Positions 1-22,442 of a DNA stretch of 64,000 nucleotides are shown here, one piece after another. Position 1 is the first letter of the stretch; the number at the start of each line of letters is the position of its first letter. This stretch comes from Hormiphora californensis. Its lineage: Eukaryota; Ctenophora; Tentaculata; Cydippida; Pleurobrachiidae. Location of the stretch: contig CM035356.1 in the NCBI GenBank assembly GCA_020137815.1, forward strand, positions 365,001 to 429,000, in the 5' to 3' direction. Below the pieces are notes generated by a model that worked only from the letters and a program-made list of their open reading frames with translations, was not told the origin of the DNA and did not search any database. The position numbers were made by a program, and so were the translations under genes.

Positions 1-96
1 CTATCACATGTTAACGTGTAGCGCGCGTCACAAAAATTCTAAATTTCATGAAATTTCAGTTTTTGGGTGAACAGTTGAAAAAAAATGGACTTTAAA

Positions 97-315
97 GTCG
101 GATTTTTTGAAACTGTCACCCCCCTGGGTATTTTCAAATTTCGTAAATGACCATAAATCCGGTTCCTGACGAGATAGAGACTTGAAATTTGGAGGTTACG
201 AAGATCTTGCTAAGTTCTTCCGAACCTCCAAATTTCAAGTCTCTACCTTATCAGGAACCGGAGATATGGCAAATTTTGTTATTTCAGGGGGGTGACAGTT
301 TCAAAAAATCCGACT
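97..315. repeat. Long imperfect hairpin (foldback repeat)
   Basis: The arm at 97-126 is matched in reverse complement by 286-315, and the inner arm at about 153-196 by about 224-264, leaving a short loop near 203. The structure lacks coding content and resembles the small foldback elements found elsewhere in the window. Parts of it recur near 43780-43800 and 57640, so it is probably a member of a dispersed family. I cannot define target duplications. Confidence 0.7.
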
Positions 316-11864
<11,549 letters not shown>

Positions 11865-14382
11865 AGCCCCTACCTCCTTGCTATTGTAACGAGAGAGTGG
11901 TTAGTGGTTAGGATATCTAGGGAGACTCCGAACTACAGACTGGGCTTGTTAGTTATATAGTTTAATCACTGCAACAGTGAGTCTCCTGGTGGAAATCGGT
12001 TTGGCCCAAAACTAAAGTTTTGAAATAACACTGATCCCCTCATTTTACATCCCCCTGGCCCTTATGTGAGACAATACTACGAGACTCAACTAAAGATACA
12101 AGAGATATAAAAATGTAGAATGCGGCATGTCCCTTTGATTATAATTCTGATATGAGACAATATCTACATGTTACTGATTAACATTTAGCAGTGCTGTCCC
12201 AAGTTAAACTGGTCCTAGTTCTGCGAGGCATTTATTTAACAAAACAAGAACTGGTGTTCTTCCAATCACTAAGAGACCTGTTTACCACCGGGGTCTCTAG
12301 ATAACAGGTCGCCTCCAAATTAATTGCAGCATCTTCAGCACTACACTGCACAGAGTGCACACATAACTATATAGTGTTCACACAATTATATAATAGTGTT
12401 TTTACATGCTGCATGTCATGCATATAATATCGTGCATATATTCAAGCATTATATATGCCGAATATACAGATCATTGTTTGAATTCATGCATGACACGAAA
12501 CAAAGGTTGAAACTCGGGCACAATCTTGGATCGAACTAGAGTGTTGGAAGAGAAGTTAAAAGGGGCACCATGACACGATAGCAAACTGTGAGCAAGACCA
12601 CAAGCTCGCCTCCTTGAATAATAATGATAGTGTGTACTGGACAACCACCATAGGGCGCTGGTACAGTGAGAGTATGGCTATGGAGAATGAGGAGTTGATC
12701 TTAGTCTTAGGGCAGCCTTAAATAGAAACAACAACATCTACTGTTGGTGTGTGATACGGCATCTGAGTAGAAGATGTGCACTGAAATGGTATACAGACTA
12801 AGGGACGATGGAAGACCATGTAACGTGTGTGTATTGATATTTTAGTCAAGCAATTAGCCTGAAACACTTTGAGGCGAGGTCGTTCAATTAGACTAAAACA
12901 ACTAAAGGAGGGATCATGTATCAGTCTAATTGAACGACCATTCTATAGTAGACTGATAATTCGTATAAATGACGACCTAGAAGAAACAGTTTGAGGAACA
13001 GGTTCCTGAACTGTGAAATGATAAGGAATGTTCTCTAACAAGAGTGCACATTGGAGTAGATAATCATAGTGTGGCGGGTCTTTGTTTATGAACTGAAAGG
13101 GCCCCAGAGTTTTCGGTAAATATGGTTGGAAAGAAAGTTCAATAACAATCTTCCACCTCTCCAAAGATTGTGATATTGGACTGGTTTGGACAATTGATTA
13201 TTGAATCGAGAATACCGCTCAGATGACACTTGGTGCAGTTATGAGATCTGGTCAACTTATAATTTGAAGTTATTAGAGATTGCAATGCAATTCAGCCGAA
13301 AAGGGGCCATAACTCACTCATTTTCACAATCCAGTGTGTGATGTAAGCCACAGAGAGCAAGAATGAAATACCGAATTTGAGCTACTGCAAGTCAGCTACA
13401 CTGTGATATGTGAGATGATAGAAAAAAAGACTGACTTGGATACAGCGTGCGACACATATGATCCCATACATATCTAAAAGGGAGAGAGTAAATTAAAGAT
13501 CAAGAGAGGTATCACTGTGCTGGTAGTCCCATTATTATATACTTACAACCTTGATGTATGAGATATTTTTGTTAGATGCAGGTAGGAGCTGCCAAAAGTA
13601 CCTAGTAGTAAAACGGCTCTCACCACCAAACCACTCTACCGTTTTAAGATTATCTTTACTAGCTCAAGCCTTATTAGAGAAAGGGTTAAGGCTGTCCTAA
13701 GCTCTAACCCTTTCTCAGCAGTTAGCGGTTAGCCCGGACCGGGCGCGATTATAATCTGGGTGCCTTGCAGCGTGTTTACAGGTGCGCGCTACCAAAAGAG
13801 TATACTTAGACCAACTTTTTTCAAACGGCTATAGCCATGGAACCACTTGGCCGATTTGAGTAAACTAAACGGTATCAGTTAGAGAATCGATAGCCCTAAC
13901 CGATAACCCCAAACCAAACCCTAACCAGACCCTAACGGATAGCCCTAACCCGTCGCACGCGCCAAAACTACGAATTGTTAGCAATGAAAGGCACCCAGAT
14001 TTTAACGTTTTCCGCCCGGACCGGCTGCCCGGTTAGTGTCTAACAGTAAACAGATAACCCTAAAAATCTGATGTGCTGTCTGCTGACACGATGATCACCC
14101 AGATTAATCGTTCCTCTGCTTTTCAATATTCACTCTTTTATCTTCAATTACATAATTGAGTTACTAAGTGAGTTACTAATTGGCGGCTGTATTAGCCGTT
14201 AGCGACAGGTGGCCTGTTGACTCTCTGGAAGAATTTCAATAACCACTAGCGATGAGGCTAAGTGATAAAAAATCTTGTGCATTGAGCAAGCATAGCCAAA
14301 ACGTGTTCTATTCGTGCGGAAGGGCTTGCAGAAGCAGTGCCTTTGATTTTTGAAGCACAAAGGTCACAAAAATCCTGAAATT
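11865..14382. other. Intergenic stretch between NOVA and the retroelement fragment
   Basis: No gene is recognised. It includes a short hairpin (12878-12894 against about 12923-12940), a diverged inverted repeat whose arms are near 13733-13768 and 13987-14030, and, between those arms, a run of imperfect CCCTAACC words at about 13893-13950 that resembles degenerate telomeric sequence. The last is probably part of the inverted-repeat element. Confidence 0.5.
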
Positions 14383-14400
14383 TTCGCGAAAGTAAAAAGT

Positions 14401-15945
14401 GGAAAGTATAATAAAATTGTAATAAAAGAAGCCACATGCATCTGGCCTAACAGTGTCAATAATAGTATATATAAATTGTTTTTGCCTGACTGGCTACACG
14501 AAGAAAATCACATAAAATACATGCAACAGTTAAAGACTAGTATGTATGGTACAGATCTGATGAAGAGCCATCATTCTTGTTCCTTCCTCTGTAACCCCGA
14601 ATAGAACAAGTTATGGAGCGAACCATTGAAAATGATAGACGAACACGGAGGTATCGAATACACTCCTGGTAGGTATAGCCAGTTTTCCGCGATTTCTTGG
14701 TTGCGAGTTGCTTCAGTGTTCTGCTGAACTCTTGACCAAGTCCACCGGTCGTTGACATAACGAGGGGAGTAAAAGAAGCTTTTTCCACCTCGAGAATGCG
14801 ATGTAGATAGTTCTTCTTCTTCCCTTCCTCGTGCTTGATATACGTTTGAGGGATATCCTGAGTCTCATTAGACTGTGCCCTTGGGTTAAAAACCCTTACG
14901 TCAAAATAGGTGCAGTCCATTGGTCCCCAGAATCCCCTCGTTCGAATGTCAAGGCGAGCTCCATCCTCTGTAATGGTCCCAGGTGGTAGTTTTGCTCCTC
15001 TAACTTCCAGTAGGTGGGGTTCAGCCTTAGTGTCGTAGCACACTTTGTCCAGCTCCGCAGTTAGAAAGTCTCGAACGCAATCGTGTCTGACCGCAACAAA
15101 TCCCCCGCGTTTGCATGACATGGAGTGATCGATGCTGTTTTCCTCCCCACAAACGCACTGTGTTGCTCTCGGCTGTCCCACTAGTGGGAGATCGTATCGT
15201 GCTGAGATTGAATCAAAGAACTCCTGGCGATTGAGTGTGAGCTTCAATGACTCTAGGGGTAGACAAGTGAGCCATGTTGATGCCCCTTTCTCGCTGAGTA
15301 GATCAAGGTTCCTCGCCTCTCTTGGCTTGATTGACTGAACGATTTTTTCCCTGCATTCCTTGTGATAATTAGCTTTGCCAGTTTTGATGCTGAGGGCTAT
15401 GGCTTTCTCAGTCTCAGGATTCGGTATATATTCTACGTCTTGTTTCTGGATGGCCTTCTGAAGTTCTTCTGTCGCTTTCAACGAGTTCTGGTACTCCAGG
15501 TCAGCCATGTGACAGGGGTTTTCGACACCCAGCCCTCCCATTCTCGTAGGAAGTGCCATTATGGATCGTAGCGTATCAGGAATGAATGGTTGTCCTGTGA
15601 TAGCTGGGAGGAATTTCTCTCTGATTGCCTTCTCGATGGGCTCTAGTTCTGTAGCGATCCCTGGTGTTGTCCGCAGCAAGTAGTTCCACTTCTTACTCAA
15701 CCCGATTGTGTAGGCTGAATAAGCTAGTTGGGGTTCGTTGCAGGCAATGTCGCTCAGTTGTTCTATCTCCTCGACCCATGTCTTCACTTCATTCTTCACC
15801 CAATCCTTCATTCCATCATCGCTCCCAATGAAGGAACCCAGGTAACGGTGACCAACAGTTGTTATGTTGACATCTGGAAACAGTTCCTTGGCTCTTTCCT
15901 CCTTGTCTTCTTTCACAATCAGCCAACTTTTCGAAGGCTCAGACA
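14401..15945 (-). mobile_element. 5'-truncated non-LTR-type retroelement copy with imperfect direct flanks
   Basis: A minus-strand retroelement fragment of about 1.55 kb. Its flanks carry near-identical direct repeats, TTCGCGAAAGTAAAAAGT at 14383-14400 and the same word with one substitution and two extra A at 15946-15965, suggesting a target-site duplication. The element would start abruptly inside the RT thumb region, as expected for incomplete reverse transcription. The catalytic fingers and palm are absent, so it cannot be autonomous. Confidence 0.65.
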
Positions 15946-15946
15946 T
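14537..15946 (-). CDS. Retroelement polyprotein C-terminus (RT thumb, zinc knuckle, endonuclease-like domain)
   Basis: An uninterrupted 469-codon frame. Residues 1-60 carry the RT motif E-like GHRYLGSFIG and following thumb region. Around residues 264-278 is a C-x-C-x7-H-x3-C zinc-knuckle motif, followed by RHDCVRDF near 287, then EDGARLD (327-333) and FDVRV (348-352). This order (CCHC, RH, D-x(n)-D) resembles the C-terminal knuckle and PD-(D/E)XK-type nuclease of R2/R4-like retrotransposons; the clade assignment is inference. The ATG at 15946 lies on the flank junction, so it is probably fortuitous. The RT active site is missing. The long open frame suggests a recent insertion. Confidence 0.7.
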   Translation of the reverse strand: MSEPSKSWLIVKEDKEERAKELFPDVNITTVGHRYLGSFIGSDDGMKDWVKNEVKTWVEEIEQLSDIACNEPQLAYSAYTIGLSKKWNYLLRTTPGIATELEPIEKAIREKFLPAITGQPFIPDTLRSIMALPTRMGGLGVENPCHMADLEYQNSLKATEELQKAIQKQDVEYIPNPETEKAIALSIKTGKANYHKECREKIVQSIKPREARNLDLLSEKGASTWLTCLPLESLKLTLNRQEFFDSISARYDLPLVGQPRATQCVCGEENSIDHSMSCKRGGFVAVRHDCVRDFLTAELDKVCYDTKAEPHLLEVRGAKLPPGTITEDGARLDIRTRGFWGPMDCTYFDVRVFNPRAQSNETQDIPQTYIKHEEGKKKNYLHRILEVEKASFTPLVMSTTGGLGQEFSRTLKQLATKKSRKTGYTYQECIRYLRVRLSFSMVRSITCSIRGYRGRNKNDGSSSDLYHTY

Positions 15947-15965
15947 TCGCGAAAGTCAAAAAAGT

Positions 15966-16464
15966 TTTGTGGGAAAGAAAAAGTGAAAACAGAATTTTCT
16001 AACGCGCGCAGCATAATTTTTTATTTTTGGCAGTACATAAAGCAAAAAATCTGGCGCGTTACGTTTATTTTTCTAATTCGCAGAGTAAACTTGTTTAAAC
16101 GTGAGTGCCGCGCACAATTCCTATGCATATGTCCATTTTTTCATTCGACATTTTGTTTTTTGCCAAGCACACCAAAGCAAAACTGTTTTTTTCGGTGTGG
16201 CTGCCGCCCGATAAAAGGAGAGCAGGGTCAGCTCCGCTAGACTGAGAGTTGAGACAAATAAAACTAAAAGTTAGTTTTCGACTGATTTAATTTAATTGAT
16301 GGTAGAATTCAGGGCCCAGGTAACGGGCCATGGCTGCTTTGACTGAATCCCGAATCCCGATATTTTATAATTTATCTTTCAGCCCTTAACTGGCCCCGCT
16401 TTTGAAATTAATTTGACAATTTAAATGAAATTTAACACTCACAACTTTTTCTTGTTATTAGCTC
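15966..16464. other. 5' flank of the LRR mosaic gene
   Basis: AT-rich, no coding exon. A pyrimidine-rich tract ending in TTATTAG at 16450-16460, three bases before the ATG, looks like a 3' splice site, so the LRR coding exon is probably preceded by a 5' UTR exon in this stretch. Confidence 0.45.
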
Positions 16465-19053
16465 ATGAATGTGATCCAATTCTTGTTGGTATTCGAGGTC
16501 ATTGTTGGCACATACTGCCGATCTACCGAACATGGATCCACAGAGGAACTGTTTAAAGAGCTCGAATACGAAAACCTGGAACATTTAGAGGGCAAAGACC
16601 TTGTTGACAACAAAATAAAGTTTCACCTCTTTTGGAATCGCAAATGGGGGTACAGTCAGCAAGATTATTACTACATCGAGCAATACCGACCCACCGGAAG
16701 ATGCTCCTTCACTAAAGAGGGATTTCTCGACTGCAGCAAGCTACGGACATCCGATGAGGAGGTTTTGATCGTCAAAAAGGACGTGTCATTAATCACAAAA
16801 GAATCTTTCCCAGAAAACAATGGCATCAAGAAACTCAGTTTAGTTAGTATCAACTCTCTAACTGAGATCAGGCATGATGCGTTTGATAGACTGAAGAACT
16901 TGGAGATCCTCGTTATCACCCGAACTAATCTGTTGAAAGTTCCTCCCATTGTCACGTCGCTTCCCCGGTTACGGTTTATTGACCTCAGTGAAAACAAACT
17001 TTACAGTATTCACGCCAATCATTTCAAAGAATGTCCCAACTTAGAGGTGTTAAACCTTGGAGGAAATGTCTTGGAACATCTATGTCACCTGGCGTTTTCA
17101 GGGACAAAGCTAAAACTTCTCACGCTAAACAATAACAAGCTCAAGAGCGTCCCCCAATTCCCAGATCTCTCTGATACTCTGATATACCTGGGATTGGAAC
17201 ACAACGAGATTGAGACACTTCCAAAGTACGCATTTGAAAAGCTGGGTGGTTTGATACACCTGAACGTTAGTGGTAATCCTTTAACTCACATCGAACATGA
17301 CGCTTTCAATGGTCTTGACAAGTTGAGGTTCTTAGAGATGCTGTCTTTTCTGAAACCTGTCGACATTCCGTTCCAGATATTCCACAACATCCCCTCTTTA
17401 GAGCACATTACCATGGACTACTGCAACTCTCCAAACTTTATCGGCCGTTCGTTTGAAGTAGTCCCCCAACTGAAAGGACTCTCAATAAGATATAGTGGTG
17501 TTAAGGGGATTGATTTCCGAGCAGTTCAGGGTACCTCGGTCCTCAAATGGATTTGGCTTGACGGCAACAAGCTCCAAACATTCCAACATGGCATGTTCAT
17601 GGCTGGACAGTTCCCACTTCTCGAAGAGATTCATCTGAGTGACAATCTCATCACTGATGTTGAGTGGTTTTCTCCCAAAGAATTTATTCCACGTGGTCTC
17701 ATGGTCAAAACTGCCCTTTCAACAATCAATGAGACGAGTTTCTCAAAACTTCCCAGCCTCAGGATAATCAATCTGGACACCAATTCAGTTTCCCACATTA
17801 GGGACGGGACATTTGAACATGTTGGTACATTAGAAGAGCTTTATTTAGGTCATAACGACCTCCTATTTGACACGGTTGATCCAAACGCCTTTACAGGTCT
17901 TGAAAACCTTGTCCGATTGTCACTTGAAAGTAACAAACTGAGAGCAGTACCCACGGCGGTGTATTCTTTGAAGAAACTCTTGTTTCTAAGCATGTCCTCT
18001 AACAAACTGACCTTTATAAGAGCGGGTGACTTTACTACAATGGACGCCCTGGAAACCCTTCTTCTTGATCGTAATAGACTCCTTCTGGTCGAGGATAAAT
18101 CATTTTCACCCTCACTCCGGGCCCTCTATCTAGACTACAACGAGCTTACTTTTATACAAGAACACCCTTTCGACGATCTACCTAGTCTAGAAGCCCTGGG
18201 ACTGTCCAACAATCAGTTCAGAATGTTACCAAAGGACGTGTTTCGTCACAACACCAAACTCAGATCTCTCGACTTGCGGGGAAATGAGTTGCGGTTCCTC
18301 AATTCATCCCACTTCTCAACGAACCCTCTATCCAGTATGATTGATGTCAGTCACAACCAGATCTCATACATAGAAGCAGGGACATTCAGTCACGTTAGGA
18401 AGACCCAATATATTCTGCTGCAACATAACGAGATACGAGATATACCCGGGGATGGAATGTTCCAGGATCTAACTGCTGATATTATCCGTCTAGATCACAA
18501 CCAGATAACCCGGATTAAATCCCGGACTTTCACTAATATCGTCTGCAAGTATTTCAAACTTAATGACAATGATATTGTGGAAATAGAGAGTCATGGATTT
18601 TCAAATATCGAGGTGAAGAGATTGGGTGATGAGTACAAAGACAGCTTTGATTTGTCCAACAACCCCCTGAGGAGATTCCACGAATACTCCTTCTCGGATA
18701 TAACCGTCGGTTATAAAGTGATATTTAGGAACGTCCGACCTCTGGAAATTATACCCACCCTGGCATTCAACAAGATCACAACAAATGCCTGGGACTTCAG
18801 TAACAACGACCTCACCATGATACAGTACAAGGGGTTTCATGATATCGATGTTACCACTGAACTGAGTTTAAGTGAAGTTGGCCTTGAGTACCTTGACCGG
18901 AACGCTATCTCAGGGAAAGTTGGAAATTTAAATCTGGCGAGGAACAACCTCCGGAGGATTCCTGAGAGTGCCCTGTATCACGTGACTTTTAACCGACACC
19001 TTTATCTCCAACACAACTTTATTGATATTATCGAGAGTAATGCCCTTCCCTGA
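16465..19053 (+). CDS. LRR ectodomain exon of the mosaic gene
   Basis: An open frame of 862 codons. Residues 1-20 (MNVIQFLLVFEVIVGTYC) form a signal peptide; a Cys-containing N-cap (CSFTKEGFLDCSKL) follows near residues 75-90, then about 30 leucine-rich repeats of roughly 24 residues with the LxxLxLxxNxL pattern to the end. The frame ends TGA at 19051 in the middle of an LRR, and the repeat pattern continues immediately in another frame (LFLYNNNITLL), so the stop is a lesion, not a natural end. The LRR array would mediate protein binding outside the cell; its ligand is unknown. Confidence 0.85.
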   Translation: MNVIQFLLVFEVIVGTYCRSTEHGSTEELFKELEYENLEHLEGKDLVDNKIKFHLFWNRKWGYSQQDYYYIEQYRPTGRCSFTKEGFLDCSKLRTSDEEVLIVKKDVSLITKESFPENNGIKKLSLVSINSLTEIRHDAFDRLKNLEILVITRTNLLKVPPIVTSLPRLRFIDLSENKLYSIHANHFKECPNLEVLNLGGNVLEHLCHLAFSGTKLKLLTLNNNKLKSVPQFPDLSDTLIYLGLEHNEIETLPKYAFEKLGGLIHLNVSGNPLTHIEHDAFNGLDKLRFLEMLSFLKPVDIPFQIFHNIPSLEHITMDYCNSPNFIGRSFEVVPQLKGLSIRYSGVKGIDFRAVQGTSVLKWIWLDGNKLQTFQHGMFMAGQFPLLEEIHLSDNLITDVEWFSPKEFIPRGLMVKTALSTINETSFSKLPSLRIINLDTNSVSHIRDGTFEHVGTLEELYLGHNDLLFDTVDPNAFTGLENLVRLSLESNKLRAVPTAVYSLKKLLFLSMSSNKLTFIRAGDFTTMDALETLLLDRNRLLLVEDKSFSPSLRALYLDYNELTFIQEHPFDDLPSLEALGLSNNQFRMLPKDVFRHNTKLRSLDLRGNELRFLNSSHFSTNPLSSMIDVSHNQISYIEAGTFSHVRKTQYILLQHNEIRDIPGDGMFQDLTADIIRLDHNQITRIKSRTFTNIVCKYFKLNDNDIVEIESHGFSNIEVKRLGDEYKDSFDLSNNPLRRFHEYSFSDITVGYKVIFRNVRPLEIIPTLAFNKITTNAWDFSNNDLTMIQYKGFHDIDVTTELSLSEVGLEYLDRNAISGKVGNLNLARNNLRRIPESALYHVTFNRHLYLQHNFIDIIESNALP

Positions 19054-20594
19054 TACACAGGACCACCTCTTCCTATACAACAACAACATCACTCTATTGA
19101 CGAAGAGCATGTTTGGGAATAACGACAAATCTCAGACTTTGAGGTTAGAGAATAATGTCATCTCTCGAGTTGAGGAGGGAGTGTTTGATGGGATGTTAAA
19201 GTTGCAGGAAATCAGGATGGGTAATAATGCGCTTTACGAAATTCCAGAGGATCTGTTCAGTAATCTACCGGAACTTGAAACCATTGGTCTTGCATACAGT
19301 GGAATTAGGCACTTTGCAGTCCAGCGAAACTTGCCCAAACTCAAAACTCTGGATCTGAAGTTTAACAAGTTGTCTCAGCTGGAGTTTGTTGAGGGTGGAT
19401 ATCCCTCCACCAACCTACCACTTTCTAGTAACCGTCTCTCCTGTGGATGTGGCCTGTTTACAGAGTTGAAGAAGGCTCAAAAAGCGGTGAAGGAGTCGTC
19501 CTGTAACAACCCAGCCCATATGAGAGATGTGAAACTGAACTGGGCCGAGAATAAGAGCCCACGATACTTCACCAAGATCTCGGTGAAGGACTATGTATGT
19601 GAGCCTGTGTCTGTTCAGGTCGGCAGAATTAGCGACATAGAGTTTCTTATTTCTTGGGAAACCCCGCAAGCAATCAGGAATGATGGAAAGCAAACAGACG
19701 ACTACTGTTATACAGCAGGATGTAGTGGAACACATGTCACATTTGATGTAACATGTGTGAAGGGAAATGATGAAAAGGTATTTGAAGTCACTGATTCCCC
19801 ATCCATGTCTGTTACTGTCCCCTATACTGCTGAGAACCTGCCCTACCTGTGCTACACAAGACTGACACTTCACACTTCCACCGAGGGGGATGTGGTGAGC
19901 AGTTGGAGTCAGGTTGTCAGCTTCAAACCCTCTCCACCTCCAATAGACGATCTGAGTTGTCAAGATGGGGACAGGTGTTACCAGCTAACTGCTGAGTTTT
20001 ACAAGATAAACAAGGATGTGGTTCTGTTTAACAACTACGGCCCTGAGAAGATGGTGTCTGGGCCGCAGTACAGGAGAAACATTCTCCTAAACTACCTCTA
20101 CAAGACAGACCCCTTATCACAAGATGACTCATTTCTACAGTGGTATGGTCCTGTGGAGGGCCTCAACCACCTCTCCAAAACCACCCTGGATCTCCCTGTG
20201 AGGGTGATGGATGGATATCAATTGTATTCTCAGCAGTTCTACCCCGTGGGTGACATCTTCCAACAGTACCCCAGGGATTGTGATTACTATATCCGACCCC
20301 TTGGATTCACCTCCAAGCTCCACTCCTCAATTTACCGAACAAATAGAGAGGTCATCCGCCTGGGGGCTGTCGATGAAGGATGGGTGTATGTGGGAGGTCA
20401 GTTGCTTGCGGAGGTAATTTCCCCTGAGGGGAGTTTTAGTGAGCAGCCCTGTACAGAGATAAGGCTGTTGGAGCAGTTTGCCCGGGTCTGGATGGGACGA
20501 ATGGTGGAAGGGGAATGTGAGGTAATGATGGCAACACTCTTCCTGCATGTGCTGCTGACACAAATCAATGTAATGCTGCAACGTGATTACAAAG
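19054..20594 (+). CDS. LRR C-cap, FN3 and fibro-slime segment of the mosaic gene
   Basis: The frame with codons at 19022+3n continues the LRRs, then a Cys-rich LRRCT (NRLSCGCGLFTELKKAQ, ending YVCEP) at about 19430-19605. An FN3-like domain follows (ISDIEFLISWETP to SSWSQVVSF, about 19610-19930). From about 19950 the sequence matches the fibro-slime/PA14-like pattern: SFLQWYGPVEGLN, FYPVGD, GFTSKLHSS and EGWVYVGGQLLAEV. The exon ends at a GTAAGT donor at 20595 in phase 1, which does not fit the next exon's phase 0. Fibro-slime domains occur in amoebal, choanoflagellate and some animal extracellular proteins; carbohydrate or cell-surface binding is inferred. Confidence 0.75.
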
Positions 20595-20679
20595 GTAAGT
20601 TCATACTTAATCAGTTTGATTTTGCTGAATATGGTATTTCCTACTTATATTTTAGGCCCAATATTATTTCCATTTTTAG

Positions 20680-21084
20680 ATTGACGAAAATACTGAAATC
20701 GGGAAGACGATCAAGATCGAGGGTGGCAGAAAATTGGAAATCTTTCTAAGTCAACGGAGGAACTGTGCCTCTAAAGTGTTTCTAGAACTAAAAAACTTCA
20801 ATCTTGTGCCTGAGAGTGAGATAGACGACAAAGAGCCTTCCTTTATCTACACAGTCACGGAATGGAAACCTATTGGTGGATACATCGCCACTTTGGACCT
20901 AGCAAATCCCTACACTCGCCCAGAGTACACAATAGAGATCCTGAACTCTGAGCGGCATTTCTGGTTTGTTGATGAGAGTTACCCCGTCACCCCTGACACC
21001 CCTGAAAGGGAGGAGGTAGACCCAGGTCCATGGTGTTCCGGGATATGTGCCCTGGGAGAGGGTGACACCACCAACACCTCTACC
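20680..21084 (+). CDS. End of the fibro-slime domain in the mosaic gene
   Basis: After a TTTTTAG acceptor the frame reads IDENTEIGKTIKIEGGRKLEIFLSQRRN and so on, with the LEIFLSQRRNCASKVFLELKNF motif positions matching the 'L.IF.A.R....F.L' end of fibro-slime domains. It runs to a TGA at 21085-21087. The incoming phase is off by one relative to the exon ending at 20594. The following stretch continues in another frame with cadherin-like sequence, so this TGA is also likely a lesion. Confidence 0.6.
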
Positions 21085-21094
21085 TGACAAAGTC

Positions 21095-22317
21095 AACATT
21101 CACAGTTAAGCAGTCATAATGTTCACAATGGTCCTGGCCAGGCCGTTAGATGTAGGGGTTGGCTAGGGAAGCACAATATAACGTATCGGGTCACTGGCAC
21201 CCTCCCCGGAGGAGGGACTATCTCTAACACGGGGAGGTTGGTTGTGGATAGGTAGAGGATTATAATGACCACTGGCCATTACCTGCTTCAAAATCATACA
21301 TTTGGCCGGGACTTAGACTCCGATACTCCGACTGTTATCACAGCTACTGATGAAGATCTTGAGGAGAATTCAGAGTTGGAGTTCTATGTGGGTGAAATTG
21401 AGCGGCCTGCTAGACGAGGAGAGGTGGAGGGAGGAGAAGGATTCTGTACTTGTTTGAAGACATCGAGGTGAATTACACTGTAACAAGTACACGTGATAGA
21501 CAAGGGTATACCACGTATGGGAAACACGGCTACCATCTCAATCAAGATCAGTACATCATGTGTGCCAAACATACAGTTTGAGATAGATCGTATAACTGGT
21601 GTATTTTCTGTCCGGTTCCCGGGCTTCCTCCGCTCCACCAACCCGCGAGTGTGTGACCGGTGTGAGGCAGGGTACTATTGTACAGGATATAGAACACGAG
21701 CACAATGTACCACGTGCAATCAGGAACTAGCCCAACCTGACGGGGAGTTTGTTATAGTGGAGAGTGATCCCAATTGTAACAGAAGTAAAACAGAGTTCTC
21801 ATTCGGTGGGGCAGCAGAGTGTCAGCCTTGTAAACTGGGGTGGAGGTGTTCCGATGGTATTGGTATACCTGTACAGGAAGAAGGCAAGTACATTGAGGAG
21901 TGCACGTGGGAAGGATGCCCTGAGGTCCAGGATTGTCCTCCAGGTGCTGCCTGCCAGTTTGGTATAAAACACGACTGTGCTCCGGGATCATTTGGGTTTG
22001 GTCCCATCTGCCGGTCCTGTGCACCGGGTACTATCTCAAAACAGACCAACACCCCACAGTGCACCCCCTGCCCTGCGGGGTATGAATCTACAGTTGGGAA
22101 GGACAGGTGTGAGCCATGTGCGTTCAATGAGCGCTCTGACCCTGGTTCTCTCTGTGTGGCCTGTAGGAACACGCAGGAGTGTCCGTGTCTGGAGGAGAAC
22201 CCATGTTTTGAAGGGGTACAATGTGTCAATACTGGTCAGGAGAGGTTCGATTGTTTGGAATGTCCTGAGGGATTTGAAGCTGATGGAAAAGGATGCAAGG
22301 ATATCAATGAATGTGAG
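21095..22317 (+). CDS. Cadherin-like repeats and GCC2/GCC3 (ephrin-receptor-like) Cys-rich modules
   Basis: The frame from 21095 reads ITYRVTGTLPGGGTISNTG and GRLVVDR, then an in-frame TAG at 21253, then TGHYLLQNHTF and VITATDEDLEENSELEF: two cadherin-type repeats including a DED calcium motif. A frame change near 21440-21490 leads to DKGIPRMGNTATISIKI, the end of a cadherin repeat. From about 21640 a clean 220-residue frame holds Cys-rich modules (CDRCEAGYYCTGYRT; CAPGTISKQTNTPQCTPC) typical of GCC2/GCC3 domains, then DINECE opening a calcium-binding EGF. The donor GTAGGG at 22318 is in phase 0. Confidence 0.7.
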
Positions 22318-22442
22318 GTAGGGCTTTATAGATCTTGCTCATAATGGCTATAAGTGTCTAATTGTGCATTTCTAATGCACCCTGATTGGCTAGCGAGAGT
22401 CACGTGATACCGTGGTGTGTTCTGATTGGCTCCATTCCTCAG

